DNA of 64,000 nucleotides from Streptomyces caelestis (GTDB lineage Bacteria; Actinomycetota; Actinomycetes; Streptomycetales; Streptomycetaceae). The notes under the pieces were generated by a model. That model searched no databases and had not been told where the DNA came from. It saw nothing but the letters and a program-made list of their open reading frames with translations. The first letter of the stretch is position 1. Each line of letters begins with the position of its first letter. Both the position numbers and the translations under genes were made by a program. Shown piece after piece: positions 34,498-43,802 of the stretch. The stretch spans positions 186,001-250,000 of the forward strand of contig NZ_LGCN01000119.1 in NCBI RefSeq assembly GCF_001279005.1. The letters run 5' to 3'.

Positions 34498-36537
34498 TCA
34501 GTCCGTGACGTCGGTGACCGTCCAGCGCTGATTGGCGCCGGAGTTGGGCTGCCACGTCGTGACCGCGGCGCCCTCGTGCGTGGACTGTCCGCCGACCTCG
34601 AGGAGCCGTCCGGTGGCCGCGTTGACCAGGGTCCAGGTGCCGTCGCCCGTGGTCGACATGATCCACTCGGCGGCCGGGTCCCGCTTGCCGGCGCCGGGCT
34701 CCGCCACCGGCACGTCGTCCCGTACGGCGAGACGCCTGCCGTCCACCGGGCTGGTGAACTCGTAGCGCTGCCGCACGCCGTCGTCGGGACGCACCGCGCT
34801 CAGCCGCCACCGCTGGGCGGCCGAGCCGTCACCGGAGCCGATCACGAGGTGCGTGCCGTCGTCCGCGACGGTGACCGCCTTGCCGCTCTGCACGCCGGTG
34901 AGGGTGTAGGTGTGGCCCTTGCGCAGCAGCGGGGCGTCCTTCGCGACGCCGGAGACGCCCTTGATCTCGAAGGACGTCACCGACTGGGCGGGTACGGCGA
35001 AGGTGGCCGCGCGGTCGGTGACCTTGACGGCCCGGTGCCGCTTCAGCTTGCCGTCGGCGCTGGTCACCACGGGGGTGACGGTCGCGTCGCGGCCGACGGT
35101 GCGGAACCTGGACAGGTCGACGGTGACGTTGCGGGCCTCGGTGGTGCCGTTGACGTGGACGAGTGAGGCGCCCTTGCCGTTCTTCGTCACCGCCGCCGCG
35201 CTGGAGGTGTCGTCCACCTTGATCAGCCGGTCGCCCGGCTTGATGAAGTGGGTGAAGTTGCGGGCGGTGTCGAACTTGGTGTTCGTGTGGATCGGGCAGG
35301 TCTCGAGAGTGTCCTCGGAGGTGCAGCCGAAGGGGAGCTGGATCTCGCCCCAGTTGCCGCCCGCGGCGGACTCGCCGCCGGGCTTCATGTTGTCGTGGTC
35401 CTCGACGGGCTGCCAGAACACCCAGGCGCGGGGCTCCAGTTCACGCAGGTCGTCGACGATGCGCTGGGCGAGGCCGAGACCGGGACGCATGTCCGTGAAG
35501 CTCTGTCCGTCGCCCCAGTCGCCCTCGACCTCGCTCATCCACAGCGGCTTGTCCTCGGCCTTGGCGATGTCGCGCACGGTGGTGCGCTGACCGGTGCCGT
35601 AGGTGTGGACGTTCAGCCGGCCGACGAGGTCACGCGTCTCGGGGGAGTAGGCGTTCCAGTTCTGGGCGAAGATCGACGGGTTGGTCTCGTCCATGGCGGA
35701 GATCTCCGCCTTGGTCTTCGCCTTCTTCAGCGCCGGGGCGAGCGCGTGGAGCACCTTCTCCTGGAGCCCGGGGCCGATGTGGGCGCCCTCCTGGCGTCCG
35801 CCGACGGGTTCGCCGTCCGCGCCGAGGCGGGTGCTCCAGTAGTTGGTGTTCGGCTCGTTGAAGGGGTCGACGGTGTCGACCTCGATGCCGTGCGCCTTCT
35901 CCAGCCGTTCGGTGGCGCCCGCCAGGTAGGCGGCGAAGTCGTCGACCGACTCGGTCCTCAGCTGGTCGGCGCCTGCGTCGAACCCACCGGACACGTAGCC
36001 GCTGACCGTCATGAACCAGGGCGGGGAGTTGCTGAAGGTCTCCCAGTGGGTGATGTCCTTCTTGATGCGGTCCACCCACCAGCGCTGGGTGGCGTCGGCG
36101 TTCTCGTTCCAGTCGGTGGGGTCCTCGGCGTCCCACCAGTCGGTGTCCTCCCGGGTGGTGCCCGCGGGCGCCTTCCACCAGCCCTCGACCGCGCCGCCGG
36201 CGCGCAGGTAGTCCTTCACGTCCGGGGCGTTGCCGCCGCCGATGTTGTACCGGGCGATGTTCAGGGCGAGGCCGTCGTCGCCGAACAGCAGCCGCGCGAG
36301 CTTCTCGCGGATCTCCGGCGGGTAGTCGCCGGTGGCGTTGGCGAACCAGACGAGGCTGGTGCCCCAGCCCTCGAACTCCTCCTGCTGGTAGGAGGGGTCG
36401 GGCCGGACGGTGACGGAGGGGAGGTCCGCGGCCTGGGCGGCGGACGTCGGCCCGGGGATCAGGGCGGCCCCGGTGGCCAGGGCTGCGGTGAGCCCGGCGG
36501 CCCTGAGGAGCCGTCTGTTGCGGGTGCGGCGTGCCAT
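34498..36537 (-). CDS. Secreted GH30 endo-beta-1,6-galactanase-like enzyme with ricin-type lectin domain
   Basis: 679 aa. N-terminal signal with RNRRLLRAAG (possibly Tat type), cut near residue 36. GH30 barrel about 45-440: FEGWGTSLVWFANATG, acid/base Glu228 in DPFNEPNTNYW, nucleophile Glu336 in LWMSEVEGD; then a beta-sandwich typical of GH30 to about 545. A ricin B/CBM13-like trefoil follows (about 555-679, with AAQRWRL and ANQRWTV repeats). The sequence resembles subfamily 5 endo-beta-1,6-galactanases. It should cut beta-1,6-galactan side chains outside the cell, feeding the importer and GH42 encoded upstream. Two terminators separate it from the GH42 gene, so it may have its own promoter. 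Confidence 0.82.
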   Translation of the reverse strand: MARRTRNRRLLRAAGLTAALATGAALIPGPTSAAQAADLPSVTVRPDPSYQQEEFEGWGTSLVWFANATGDYPPEIREKLARLLFGDDGLALNIARYNIGGGNAPDVKDYLRAGGAVEGWWKAPAGTTREDTDWWDAEDPTDWNENADATQRWWVDRIKKDITHWETFSNSPPWFMTVSGYVSGGFDAGADQLRTESVDDFAAYLAGATERLEKAHGIEVDTVDPFNEPNTNYWSTRLGADGEPVGGRQEGAHIGPGLQEKVLHALAPALKKAKTKAEISAMDETNPSIFAQNWNAYSPETRDLVGRLNVHTYGTGQRTTVRDIAKAEDKPLWMSEVEGDWGDGQSFTDMRPGLGLAQRIVDDLRELEPRAWVFWQPVEDHDNMKPGGESAAGGNWGEIQLPFGCTSEDTLETCPIHTNTKFDTARNFTHFIKPGDRLIKVDDTSSAAAVTKNGKGASLVHVNGTTEARNVTVDLSRFRTVGRDATVTPVVTSADGKLKRHRAVKVTDRAATFAVPAQSVTSFEIKGVSGVAKDAPLLRKGHTYTLTGVQSGKAVTVADDGTHLVIGSGDGSAAQRWRLSAVRPDDGVRQRYEFTSPVDGRRLAVRDDVPVAEPGAGKRDPAAEWIMSTTGDGTWTLVNAATGRLLEVGGQSTHEGAAVTTWQPNSGANQRWTVTDVTD

Positions 36538-36578
36538 CGGTGTGCTCCCAACAGTGAGGTGTGGTCGCGCTTCGGTGG

Positions 36579-36646
36579 CCCCTCCCGACGCGGCGGCGGC
36601 CGGCGGGAGGGGACGGCCCCCGGAACGGACGCGTGCCGTTCCGGGG
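36579..36646 (-). terminator. Two stacked stem-loops between GH42 and GH30
   Basis: An 11-bp stem (36618-36628 with 36636-36646, CCCCGGAACGG/CCGTTCCGGGG), 12 nt after the GH42 stop, is followed by a 9-bp stem (36579-36587 with 36604-36612). They should end most GH42 transcripts. Confidence 0.7.
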
Positions 36647-36658
36647 AGTCGTGGGGTG

Positions 36659-38704
36659 TCAGGCGGCGGGCTGCCGCAGTACGGCGACCGCGCGGGGCCC
36701 GAGCGTGAGGGCGCCGTCGGCGCCGGTGGAGCCGACGAGCGCCTCCCCGTCGAGGCCGCGCACCACGACGGTGTCGTCGGTCCGGTTCACCAGGAACAGG
36801 AACCGGTTCTCGGCGTCCCGGCGTACGACCGGCTCGATGAGTCCTCGCACCTCGGCGGGGAGTTCGCTCTCCACGCCGGCCGGCCCCAGCAGCCGCGGCA
36901 GCAACGAGGTGAGCCCCTCGACACCGAGCCGGGTGGAGACGTACGCGGCGGAGCCCCCGCCGGTCGGACGCCGGGTGACGGCGGGCCTGCCCGCCTGCTC
37001 GCCGGTGCGGTAGGCGGCCAGGACCTCGGTGTCGCCGTCGGTGACGGTGATCCGGTCGGTCCACAGGCTGCCCGTCAGGGAGCCGTCCAGCTCCACGCTC
37101 TCGTCGCCGAGCAGCGGGCCGAACTCCTCGACGCGGATGCCGAGCAGTTCGCGCAGGGCGCCCGGGTAGCCGCCCAGCCAGACGTGGTCGTTCTCGTCGA
37201 CGACGCCGGAGAAGTAGGTGGTGACCAGGTGCCCGCCCTGCTCGGCGTAGCGGGTGAGCTCCTTGGCGAGTCGGGCGGGGACCACGTGCAGCACGGGCGC
37301 GATGAGCACCTGGTGGCGGGAGAGGTCGGCGCGGGTGGTGACCAGGTCGGCGCGGATGCCGAGGGCGAGCAGCGCCGAGTACCAGTCGAGCGCTTCCTGC
37401 CGGTAGGAGAGCAGGGCGGTGGGGTGCGAGTCCTGCTCGCTCGCCCACCACGACGCCCAGTCGAAGAGGATGCCGACCGAGGCCGTCTCGCGGTGCGAAC
37501 CGGCCACCGGCGCGAGGGCCCGGAGTGTGGCGCCGAGGCCGGCCACCGCGCGGAACACCTCGCTGTCCTCGCCGGCGTGCGGGACCATCGCCGAGTGGTA
37601 CTTCTCGGCGCCGGCCGCGGACTGGCGCCACTGGAAGTAGCAGACCGCGTCCGCACCGTGCGCCACGTGCAGCAGGGCGTCGCGTTCCAGGTCGCCGGGG
37701 CGCTTCGCCACGTTGACAGGCTGCCAGTTGACGGCGCTGGTGGAGTGCTCCATCAGGAACCAGGGCCGGCCGGACGCGATGCCGCTGGTCAGGTTCGCGG
37801 AGAAGGACAGCTCGTCGCGGTCCTGCGGGCCGGGGTGGACGTAGTGGTCGTTGGAGACGAAGTCGACCTCGTCGGCCCAGTCCGCGTAGTCCATGCCCTT
37901 GGTGTTGCCCATCACCATGAAGTTCGTGGTGACCGGGGTGCCGGGGGTGAGCTCCTTGAGGATCTCCCGCTCGGCGACCAGGTGGTCCTTCAGGGCGTCC
38001 GAGGAGAACCGCTTGAAGTCGAGCTGCTGCGTGGGGTTCGGGTGCGAGGCGGCCAGCCGGGGCGGCAGGATCTGGTCCCAGTCGGTGTAGCGCTGCGACC
38101 AGAACGCGGTGCCCCAGGCGTGGTTGAGGGCGTCCAGCGTGCCGTAGCGGGCGCGCAGCCAGGCGCGGAACGCGCGGGCCGCGTCGTCGGAGTAGTCGTA
38201 GACGTTGTGGCAGCCCAGCTCGTTGGAGACGTGCCAGGCGACGAGGGCCGGGTGCTCCCGGTAGCGCTCGGCGATCTTCCGGACCAGGCGCAGGGCGTGC
38301 TCGCGGAAGACGGGAGAGGTGGGCCGCCAGTGCTGGCGGGCGCCCGGCCACACCGTCTCGCCGTTCGCGGTGACGGGGAGGATCTCCGGGTGGGCCGTGG
38401 TCAGCCACGGCGGCGGGGAGGCGGTGGCGGTGGCCAGGTCGACGCCGATCCCGCCCGCGTGCAGCAGGTCCATGACCTCGTCGAGCCAGCCGAAGTCCCA
38501 GGTGTCGGGGCCCGGCTGGAGACGGGCCCAGGAGAAGATCGCCACGGAGACGACGTTCACGCCGGCCTCCCGCATCAGCCGGATGTCCTCCTCCCACACC
38601 TCCCGGGGCCACTGCTCGGGGTTGTAGTCGGCGCCGTACGCCAGTCGCGGGGCGGGGTCGCCGTCCGCTCCGCGCGACGTGCGGGAGTGGAGGGTGGAGA
38701 TCAT
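36659..38704 (-). CDS. GH42 beta-galactosidase
   Basis: 681 aa cytoplasmic enzyme. Landmarks are LAYGADYNPEQWPREVWEEDI at the start, acid/base Glu162 in AWHVSNELGCHN and nucleophile Glu319 in PWFLMEHSTSAVNWQ, followed by the trimerisation and C-terminal beta domains of GH42. No signal peptide. Likely hydrolyses galacto-oligosaccharides taken up by the ABC importer encoded just upstream on the same strand (38787-42103). Bifidobacterial and bacillar relatives (GanA) act on plant galactan fragments, consistent with the secreted galactanase gene next door. Confidence 0.93.
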   Translation of the reverse strand: MISTLHSRTSRGADGDPAPRLAYGADYNPEQWPREVWEEDIRLMREAGVNVVSVAIFSWARLQPGPDTWDFGWLDEVMDLLHAGGIGVDLATATASPPPWLTTAHPEILPVTANGETVWPGARQHWRPTSPVFREHALRLVRKIAERYREHPALVAWHVSNELGCHNVYDYSDDAARAFRAWLRARYGTLDALNHAWGTAFWSQRYTDWDQILPPRLAASHPNPTQQLDFKRFSSDALKDHLVAEREILKELTPGTPVTTNFMVMGNTKGMDYADWADEVDFVSNDHYVHPGPQDRDELSFSANLTSGIASGRPWFLMEHSTSAVNWQPVNVAKRPGDLERDALLHVAHGADAVCYFQWRQSAAGAEKYHSAMVPHAGEDSEVFRAVAGLGATLRALAPVAGSHRETASVGILFDWASWWASEQDSHPTALLSYRQEALDWYSALLALGIRADLVTTRADLSRHQVLIAPVLHVVPARLAKELTRYAEQGGHLVTTYFSGVVDENDHVWLGGYPGALRELLGIRVEEFGPLLGDESVELDGSLTGSLWTDRITVTDGDTEVLAAYRTGEQAGRPAVTRRPTGGGSAAYVSTRLGVEGLTSLLPRLLGPAGVESELPAEVRGLIEPVVRRDAENRFLFLVNRTDDTVVVRGLDGEALVGSTGADGALTLGPRAVAVLRQPAA

Positions 38705-38731
38705 GGCGGTCCTTCCGAAGGTGGTGCACGG

Positions 38732-38760
38732 GGGCGGCGCGGCCGCAGGCCGCGCCGCCC
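38732..38760 (-). terminator. Stem-loop between binding-protein and GH42 genes
   Basis: 13-bp perfect stem GGGCGGCGCGGCC/GGCCGCGCCGCCC (38732-38744 with 38748-38760) with a 3-nt loop. Such elements behind binding-protein genes usually protect the upstream mRNA and reduce read-through. Confidence 0.7.
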
Positions 38761-38786
38761 GGCGTTCGTCACTGCTGTGCCGAGAA

Positions 38787-40124
38787 CTACTTCTCGACGG
38801 TGAAGCCCTGCTCCTCGCCGTACTTCACCGAGGCGTCCTGCCAGGACTTCAGGCCGTCCGACAGCTTGGTACCGGAGATGTAGGCCTTGCCGACCGTGTC
38901 GTTGAAGATCGAGTTGGCGTACGCCTGGAAGGGCAGGTACGACCAGTTGTCGGCCACGTCGGCGGCGGAGGCGGCGAAGATCTCGTTGGCCTTCTGACCG
39001 CCGAAGTACGGGAACTCCTTGTTCAGGAACTCGGTGGACTTCAGCTCCGCGTTGGTGGCGGGGAAGGCGCCCTCCGACACACGGGTGGCGACACCGTCAC
39101 CGGAGTTCGCGTACTCCACGAAGGCGTAGGCGAGTTCCTTGTTCTTGGCGAGGGCGGGCACGGTCAGCGCGCTGCCGCCGTTCTCCGCGCTGGCCTTGTC
39201 GCCCTCGGTCCAGGCCGGCAGCGCGGCCGCGCGCCAGTCGCCGGAGGCGTTCGGCACGCCGGACTCGAAGTTGGCCGGCATCCAGGCGCCGGTGGCCAGG
39301 GTGGCGATGGAGCCGTCACCGAGGCCCTTGTACCAGTCGTCGGTCCAGCCGGTGACGGGCGCGAGCAGCTTCTCGTCGATCAGCTTCTGCCAGACGGCCT
39401 CGTACTTCTTGGCGCCCGCGTCGTCGAAGTCGATCTTCACATTGGTGCCGTCGACCTTGTAGGGCCGCGAACCGGCCTGCCAGAGCAGGCTGGTGGTGAG
39501 GCCGGCGTCGCCGGTGTCGTTGGCGATGTAGACCTTGGGGTCGGCCTTGTGCAGCTTGCGGGCCGCGTCCAGGTACTCGTCCCAGGTGGTGGGGACGGCG
39601 ACGTCGTACTTGTCGAAGATCTTCTTGTTGTAGAAGAGCGCCATCGGACCGGAGTCCATCGGCAGACCGTAGACCTGGTCGCCTTCGGTGACGGCGTTCC
39701 ACGGGCCCGGCGTGTACGTGGAGGCCAGCTTGTCCGCGCCGTAGGCGGACAGGTCGGTCAGGCCCTTGGTGAGGGAGTACTGGCCGACCGAGAAGTACTC
39801 GAGCTGGGCGACGTCCGGGACGCCCTTGCCGGCGGAGACGGCGTTCGACAGCGCGGTGTAGTGCTTGTCGCCGGAACGCTCGCTGACCAGGTTGATCTTG
39901 ACCTTGGGGTGCTTCTTCTGGAAGTCGGCGGCGACCGTCTTCAGCGTGGGCTCCCACGACCAGACGGTGACCGTGCCGCCCTTGTCCAGAGCCGCCTGGA
40001 TGTCCTCGGCGGAGACCGCCTCGGTGCCCGAGCCGTCGTCCGAGCCGCCGCAGGCGGTGGCGCCGAGGGCGACGGAGGTCACGAGGGCGATGCCGCCCAG
40101 CAGGCGGCTGGTCCTTCTGCGCAT
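38787..40124 (-). CDS. Sugar-binding lipoprotein of the galactan-type importer
   Basis: 445 aa extracellular solute-binding protein family 1. Signal peptide with lipobox LGATAC, lipidated Cys25. VTVWSWEPTLKTVAADFQKKHPKVKINLV and the later FYNKKIFDKYDVAVPTTWDEYLDAARKL are typical of oligosaccharide receptors. Third gene of the minus-strand operon, behind two permeases. The proposed ligand, beta-1,6-galacto-oligosaccharide, is inferred from the GH30 and GH42 neighbours. Confidence 0.92.
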   Translation of the reverse strand: MRRRTSRLLGGIALVTSVALGATACGGSDDGSGTEAVSAEDIQAALDKGGTVTVWSWEPTLKTVAADFQKKHPKVKINLVSERSGDKHYTALSNAVSAGKGVPDVAQLEYFSVGQYSLTKGLTDLSAYGADKLASTYTPGPWNAVTEGDQVYGLPMDSGPMALFYNKKIFDKYDVAVPTTWDEYLDAARKLHKADPKVYIANDTGDAGLTTSLLWQAGSRPYKVDGTNVKIDFDDAGAKKYEAVWQKLIDEKLLAPVTGWTDDWYKGLGDGSIATLATGAWMPANFESGVPNASGDWRAAALPAWTEGDKASAENGGSALTVPALAKNKELAYAFVEYANSGDGVATRVSEGAFPATNAELKSTEFLNKEFPYFGGQKANEIFAASAADVADNWSYLPFQAYANSIFNDTVGKAYISGTKLSDGLKSWQDASVKYGEEQGFTVEK

Positions 40125-40224
40125 GAGTGTGCTTCCACTTCTTCGTGGGTGGGTCGGGTGAGGGTGGGGGTCGGGTGGGGGTCACGCGAACGTGGGGCCC
40201 GGGGCGGCCGGTGGGCCGCGGGTG

Positions 40225-41172
40225 TCACTCCTTGACGCTTCCGGCGGCGAGTCCCGACTGCCAGTACTTCTGCAGGAACAGGAACGCCGCGATGAGCGGC
40301 AGGATGGTGATGAGGGAACCGGTGATCACCAGGTTGAAGATCACCTCGCCGCCGACCGTCTCCGCCTGGGAGTTCCACGCGCTCAGGCCCAGGGTCAGGG
40401 GGTACCACTCCGGGTCCTTGAGCATGATCAGCGGCAGGAAGTAGTTGTTCCAGGTGGCGACCGTGGTGAACAGCAGCACGGTCACGATGCCGGGGGCGAG
40501 CAACGGGAGCGCGACCTGGAAGAAGGTGCGCGCCTCGCTCGCGCCGTCCATCCGGGCGGCTTCCAAGAGTTCGGTGGGAATGGCCTCGGTGGCGAAGACC
40601 CACATCAGGTAGAGGCCGAACGGTGACACCAGCGACGGGATGACGACCGCCCAGGGCGTGTCGGTCAGGCCCATCTTGCTGAACATCAGGAAGGTGGGGA
40701 CGGCGAGCGCGGTGCCCGGGACCGCCACCGCGCCGATGACCGTGGCGAAGATGCCGCGCTTGCCGGGGAAGTCGAACTTCGCCAGCGCGTATCCGCCGAG
40801 GACCGCCAGCAGGGTGGCGCCGCCGGCGCCCAGTACCACGTACAGCAGGGTGTTCAGCAGCCAGCGCGTGAAGACGCCGTCGTGGTACGTGAACGTGTCG
40901 TGGATGTTGTCCCACAGGGCGAAGTCGTCCGCGAACCACAGGCCGTTGGAGTCGCCCAGGCCCGACTGCGTCTTGGTGGCGTTGACGGCCAGCCAGATCA
41001 GCGGGGCCACGGTGTAGAGGACCACCAGCGAGGTCAGTGCGGTCAGCAGCTTGCTGCGCTTGGGTCTGCCGGGGCGGTGGGCCTTGGCGCGGCGCAGGCG
41101 CGGGGCGCTCTTCGCGCGGCCGGAGTCCTCGGCCGGGGCGGCGGGGACGGAGGTGGTGACAGGGGTGCTCAT
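40225..41172 (-). CDS. Sugar ABC transporter permease (MalG type)
   Basis: 315 aa, six transmembrane segments after a charged N-terminal tail of about 38 residues. The EAA loop reads ELLEAARMDGASEARTFFQVALPLL. It pairs with the MalF-type permease encoded 4 bp upstream. No ATPase gene is present, so energy must come from a shared ATPase such as MsiK. Confidence 0.92.
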   Translation of the reverse strand: MSTPVTTSVPAAPAEDSGRAKSAPRLRRAKAHRPGRPKRSKLLTALTSLVVLYTVAPLIWLAVNATKTQSGLGDSNGLWFADDFALWDNIHDTFTYHDGVFTRWLLNTLLYVVLGAGGATLLAVLGGYALAKFDFPGKRGIFATVIGAVAVPGTALAVPTFLMFSKMGLTDTPWAVVIPSLVSPFGLYLMWVFATEAIPTELLEAARMDGASEARTFFQVALPLLAPGIVTVLLFTTVATWNNYFLPLIMLKDPEWYPLTLGLSAWNSQAETVGGEVIFNLVITGSLITILPLIAAFLFLQKYWQSGLAAGSVKE

Positions 41173-41176
41173 CGGG

Positions 41177-42103
41177 TCACGCTCCCTTGCGCATGCCGCG
41201 CAGCTGCACGAGGTAGGCGACCACCATGGTGATCAGGCCCATGATGATGGCCACGGTCGCGGAGTAGTTGTGCTGCTGGCCGCTGAAGGACAGCGAGTAC
41301 GTGTAGAAGTTCGGCGTGTAGTCCGTGGTGATGGCGTTGCGGGCCAGCGGGCGCAGGATGTTCGGCTCGTTGAAGAGCTGGAAGCTGCCGATGATGGAGA
41401 AGATCGTCGCGATCACCAGCGCGCCGCGGATGGCGGGCAGTTTGATCGCGGTGACGACCCGCCACTGGCCGGCGCCGTCGATCTCCGCCGCCTCGTACAG
41501 GGAGTGCGGGATGACCCGCAGCGCCGAGTAGAAGATCAGCATGTTGTACCCGACGAACTCCCAGGTCACGATGTTGCCGATGGAGGCCAGCACCAGGTCG
41601 GGGGAGAGCGGGTCGGGGAGGGACCAGCCGAAGGCGGAGTTGAAGTCACCGACCAGGCCGTACTTGGTGCCGTACATGAAGCCCCACATGAGGGTGGCGA
41701 CCACGGCGGGCACCGCGTAGGGCAGGAAGATCGTGATGCGGAAGAAGCTCTTGCCGTAGAGCCGGCCGCTGTCCAGGGCCAGTGCCACCAGCAGCGCGAT
41801 GCCGAGCATGATCGGCACCTGGATGCACAGGAAGAGCGCGACCCGGCCGAGGGCGGCCCAGAACCGGTCGTCCTGGAGCGCCTGTTCGTAGTTGTCGAAG
41901 CCGACGAAGGTGGTTCCGCCGATGAGCTGGTCGCGGAAGAGGCTCAGATAGATCGAGTACACGATCGGCGCCAGGAAGACCAGGGCGAACACGGCCACGA
42001 AGGGGCCGATGAAGCCCCACCCCGTCCAGGAGCGGCGGTCCCGTCTGGCCGGGGGCGGGGCCGGCCGTGGCTCGGCGGCCACCGGCGGTTGCAGCGTCGT
42101 CAT
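41177..42103 (-). CDS. Sugar ABC transporter permease (MalF type)
   Basis: 308 aa with six hydrophobic segments and the EAA loop [25 protein letters not shown]. First gene of the operon, 82 bp from the operator pair at 42185-42246. Works with the MalG-type partner and the lipoprotein receptor. Confidence 0.92.
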   Translation of the reverse strand: MTTLQPPVAAEPRPAPPPARRDRRSWTGWGFIGPFVAVFALVFLAPIVYSIYLSLFRDQLIGGTTFVGFDNYEQALQDDRFWAALGRVALFLCIQVPIMLGIALLVALALDSGRLYGKSFFRITIFLPYAVPAVVATLMWGFMYGTKYGLVGDFNSAFGWSLPDPLSPDLVLASIGNIVTWEFVGYNMLIFYSALRVIPHSLYEAAEIDGAGQWRVVTAIKLPAIRGALVIATIFSIIGSFQLFNEPNILRPLARNAITTDYTPNFYTYSLSFSGQQHNYSATVAIIMGLITMVVAYLVQLRGMRKGA

Positions 42104-42184
42104 GTCGTTCCTCGCTCGTCAGCATGTCTGAGCCAGTGGCTCGTCCCGGCCTGGAGCCGGGGCGTCACGGCCCCTCCCGCACTG

Positions 42185-42202
42185 GATGTTTACGCAAACA
42201 TC
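42185..42202. promoter_or_regulatory. LacI-family operator 1
   Basis: GATGTTTACGCAAACATC is an 18-bp palindrome with a single central-pair mismatch, located 82 bp upstream of the MalF-type permease start. It shares its half-site with operator 2, 45 bp away. Confidence 0.82.
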
Positions 42203-42208
42203 AGCCAT

Positions 42209-42235
42209 TTGACAGGAGTGTCGAAGTGTTATGTT
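42209..42235 (+). promoter_or_regulatory. Probable promoter of the LacI regulator gene
   Basis: TTGACA (42209-42214) is a perfect -35 hexamer. TATGTT (42230-42235) at 15 nt is the best -10 and overlaps operator 2, which predicts autorepression. Spacer is short, so the exact -10 is uncertain. Confidence 0.5.
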
Positions 42236-42246
42236 TACGTAAACAT
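42231..42246. promoter_or_regulatory. LacI-family operator 2
   Basis: ATGTTTACGTAAACAT, a perfect 16-bp palindrome between the divergent importer and LacI genes, overlapping the proposed -10 of the regulator. Confidence 0.85.
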
Positions 42247-42368
42247 CTGGTGGCGGCATGTCTACACTGCCCCGAGGACGACGGTCAAGGGTCCCCTGGG
42301 GGAACCCGTGACGCGAGCAGCGACAGAGAGGCGGCTGACGTCGAGTGGACACGGTGGGGAGAACGCCG

Positions 42369-43463
42369 GTGAACCTGCCCGGCCCCACGGCCGAAGCGGC
42401 CGACGCCACGCGGGACACGGCCGGCGGCGCTCCGGCGCTCCGGCGCATCCGTGCCCGCACCACGGCCTCCATGGCCGACGTGGCCCGCCTGGCGGGGGTC
42501 TCGTCCCAGACCGTCTCCCGTGTGTCCAACGGCTACGCGGGCGTGACCGAGGAGACCCGCCGTCAGGTCCTGGCCGCGATGAAGGAGCTCGGCTACCGTC
42601 CCAACAGCGCGGCCCGCGCCCTGAAGCGTGGCGAGTTCCGCACCATCGGCGTCATCACCTTCACCCTGTCCACCACCGGCAACGTCCGCACCCTGGAGGC
42701 GATCGCCAACTCCGCCGCGCGCGAGGGCTACGCCGTGACCCTGCTGCCGGTCGCCGTGCCGACCCAGGACGAGGTGCAGGGCGCGTTCTCCCGGCTGGAG
42801 GAACTCGCCGTCGACGCCGTGATCGTCATCATGGAGGTCCACCTCCTGGACGCGGCGACGGTCACCCTGCCCCCGCACGTCCAGCTCGTCGTGGCCGACT
42901 CCGACGCCGGCAACCACTACACGGTCGTCGACACCGATCAGGCCGGGGGCACCCGGGCCGCCGTGCGGCACCTGCTCGACCTCGGGCACCGCACGGTGTG
43001 GCACCTGGGCGGCCCCGAGGAGTCCTTCGCGGCCCAGCGCCGCACGGACGCCTGGCGGGCCGCCCTCCTCGAGGCCGGACGCGTTCCGCCGCCCCTCGTC
43101 CGGGGCGACTGGTCGGCGGAATCGGGCTACCGGGCCGGCCTCGAACTCGCGGCCCGGGACGAGTGCACGGCCGTCTTCGCCGCCAACGACCAGATGGCGC
43201 TGGGCCTGTTGCGCGCCCTGCACGAACACGGCCGGCGCGTCCCCGAGGACGTCAGCGTCATCGGCTTCGACGACATCCCCGAGGCGTCCTCCTTCCTTCC
43301 CCCGCTGACCACCGTCCACCAGGACTTCGCCGAGGTGGGGCGGCTCTGCGTGCAGGCGGTGCTGAGCAAGATGCGCCGGGGCGGCCCGGAACGGGGTACC
43401 ACGCTCGTCCCGACCCGGCTGGTGCCGCGGGCCAGCACGGCACCGCCGCCGGGGTCCGCCTGA
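42369..43463 (+). CDS. LacI-family transcriptional repressor
   Basis: 364 aa. LacI helix-turn-helix ASMADVARLAGVSSQTVSRVSNG at about 34-56 (hinge to about 90), then a sugar-binding periplasmic-binding-like core (about 95-350) with GVITFTLSTTGN and VIGFDDIPEASSFLPPLTTVHQDF. GTG 42369 is chosen because GGGGAG at 42356-42361 lies 7 nt away; GTG 42345 is an alternative. Divergent to the galactan importer, with two matching operators between, so it very likely controls that operon and itself. The inducer is probably an imported galacto-oligosaccharide. Confidence 0.92.
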   Translation: MNLPGPTAEAADATRDTAGGAPALRRIRARTTASMADVARLAGVSSQTVSRVSNGYAGVTEETRRQVLAAMKELGYRPNSAARALKRGEFRTIGVITFTLSTTGNVRTLEAIANSAAREGYAVTLLPVAVPTQDEVQGAFSRLEELAVDAVIVIMEVHLLDAATVTLPPHVQLVVADSDAGNHYTVVDTDQAGGTRAAVRHLLDLGHRTVWHLGGPEESFAAQRRTDAWRAALLEAGRVPPPLVRGDWSAESGYRAGLELAARDECTAVFAANDQMALGLLRALHEHGRRVPEDVSVIGFDDIPEASSFLPPLTTVHQDFAEVGRLCVQAVLSKMRRGGPERGTTLVPTRLVPRASTAPPPGSA

Positions 43464-43802
43464 CGAGCGAACTCCCTTTCTCCGTGGACCGGTCGGCGTG
43501 CGGGTCCCGGTGACCGGGGGCGTGCCCGGGCCGCTTTCCTCGCGCTGCCGCACGCTGCCTTTGGCCCTCGCGCCGGGCCGGCCGGGCGGGTCACCGCCGG
43601 GTGCGCCCGCGCCGGCGTCCGCCCGGGTTTCCGGCTCCGCGCCGAGGCCGCCCGCTCCTTCGGCCCCGGCCCGGTGACCGCACCGGAACGGTTCCGGACG
43701 GACCCGGCGCCCTCTCCCGGGGCAGCGGCGTCCACGCGGGTGTGGCCAGGGTCTCCCGGTCCTTCGGTGATCGCCGGGGGGTACGGAGGCTAGCGTCCTC
43801 CC
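43464..43802. other. Gene-free region upstream of the TSUP gene
   Basis: About 340 bp with no supported gene. It contains the palindrome CCGGAAC-G-GTTCCGG (43683-43697), operator-like because the centre is one base. A possible -10 TAGCGT (43791-43796) sits 6 nt before the ATG of the mini-ORF that follows. Confidence 0.4.
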
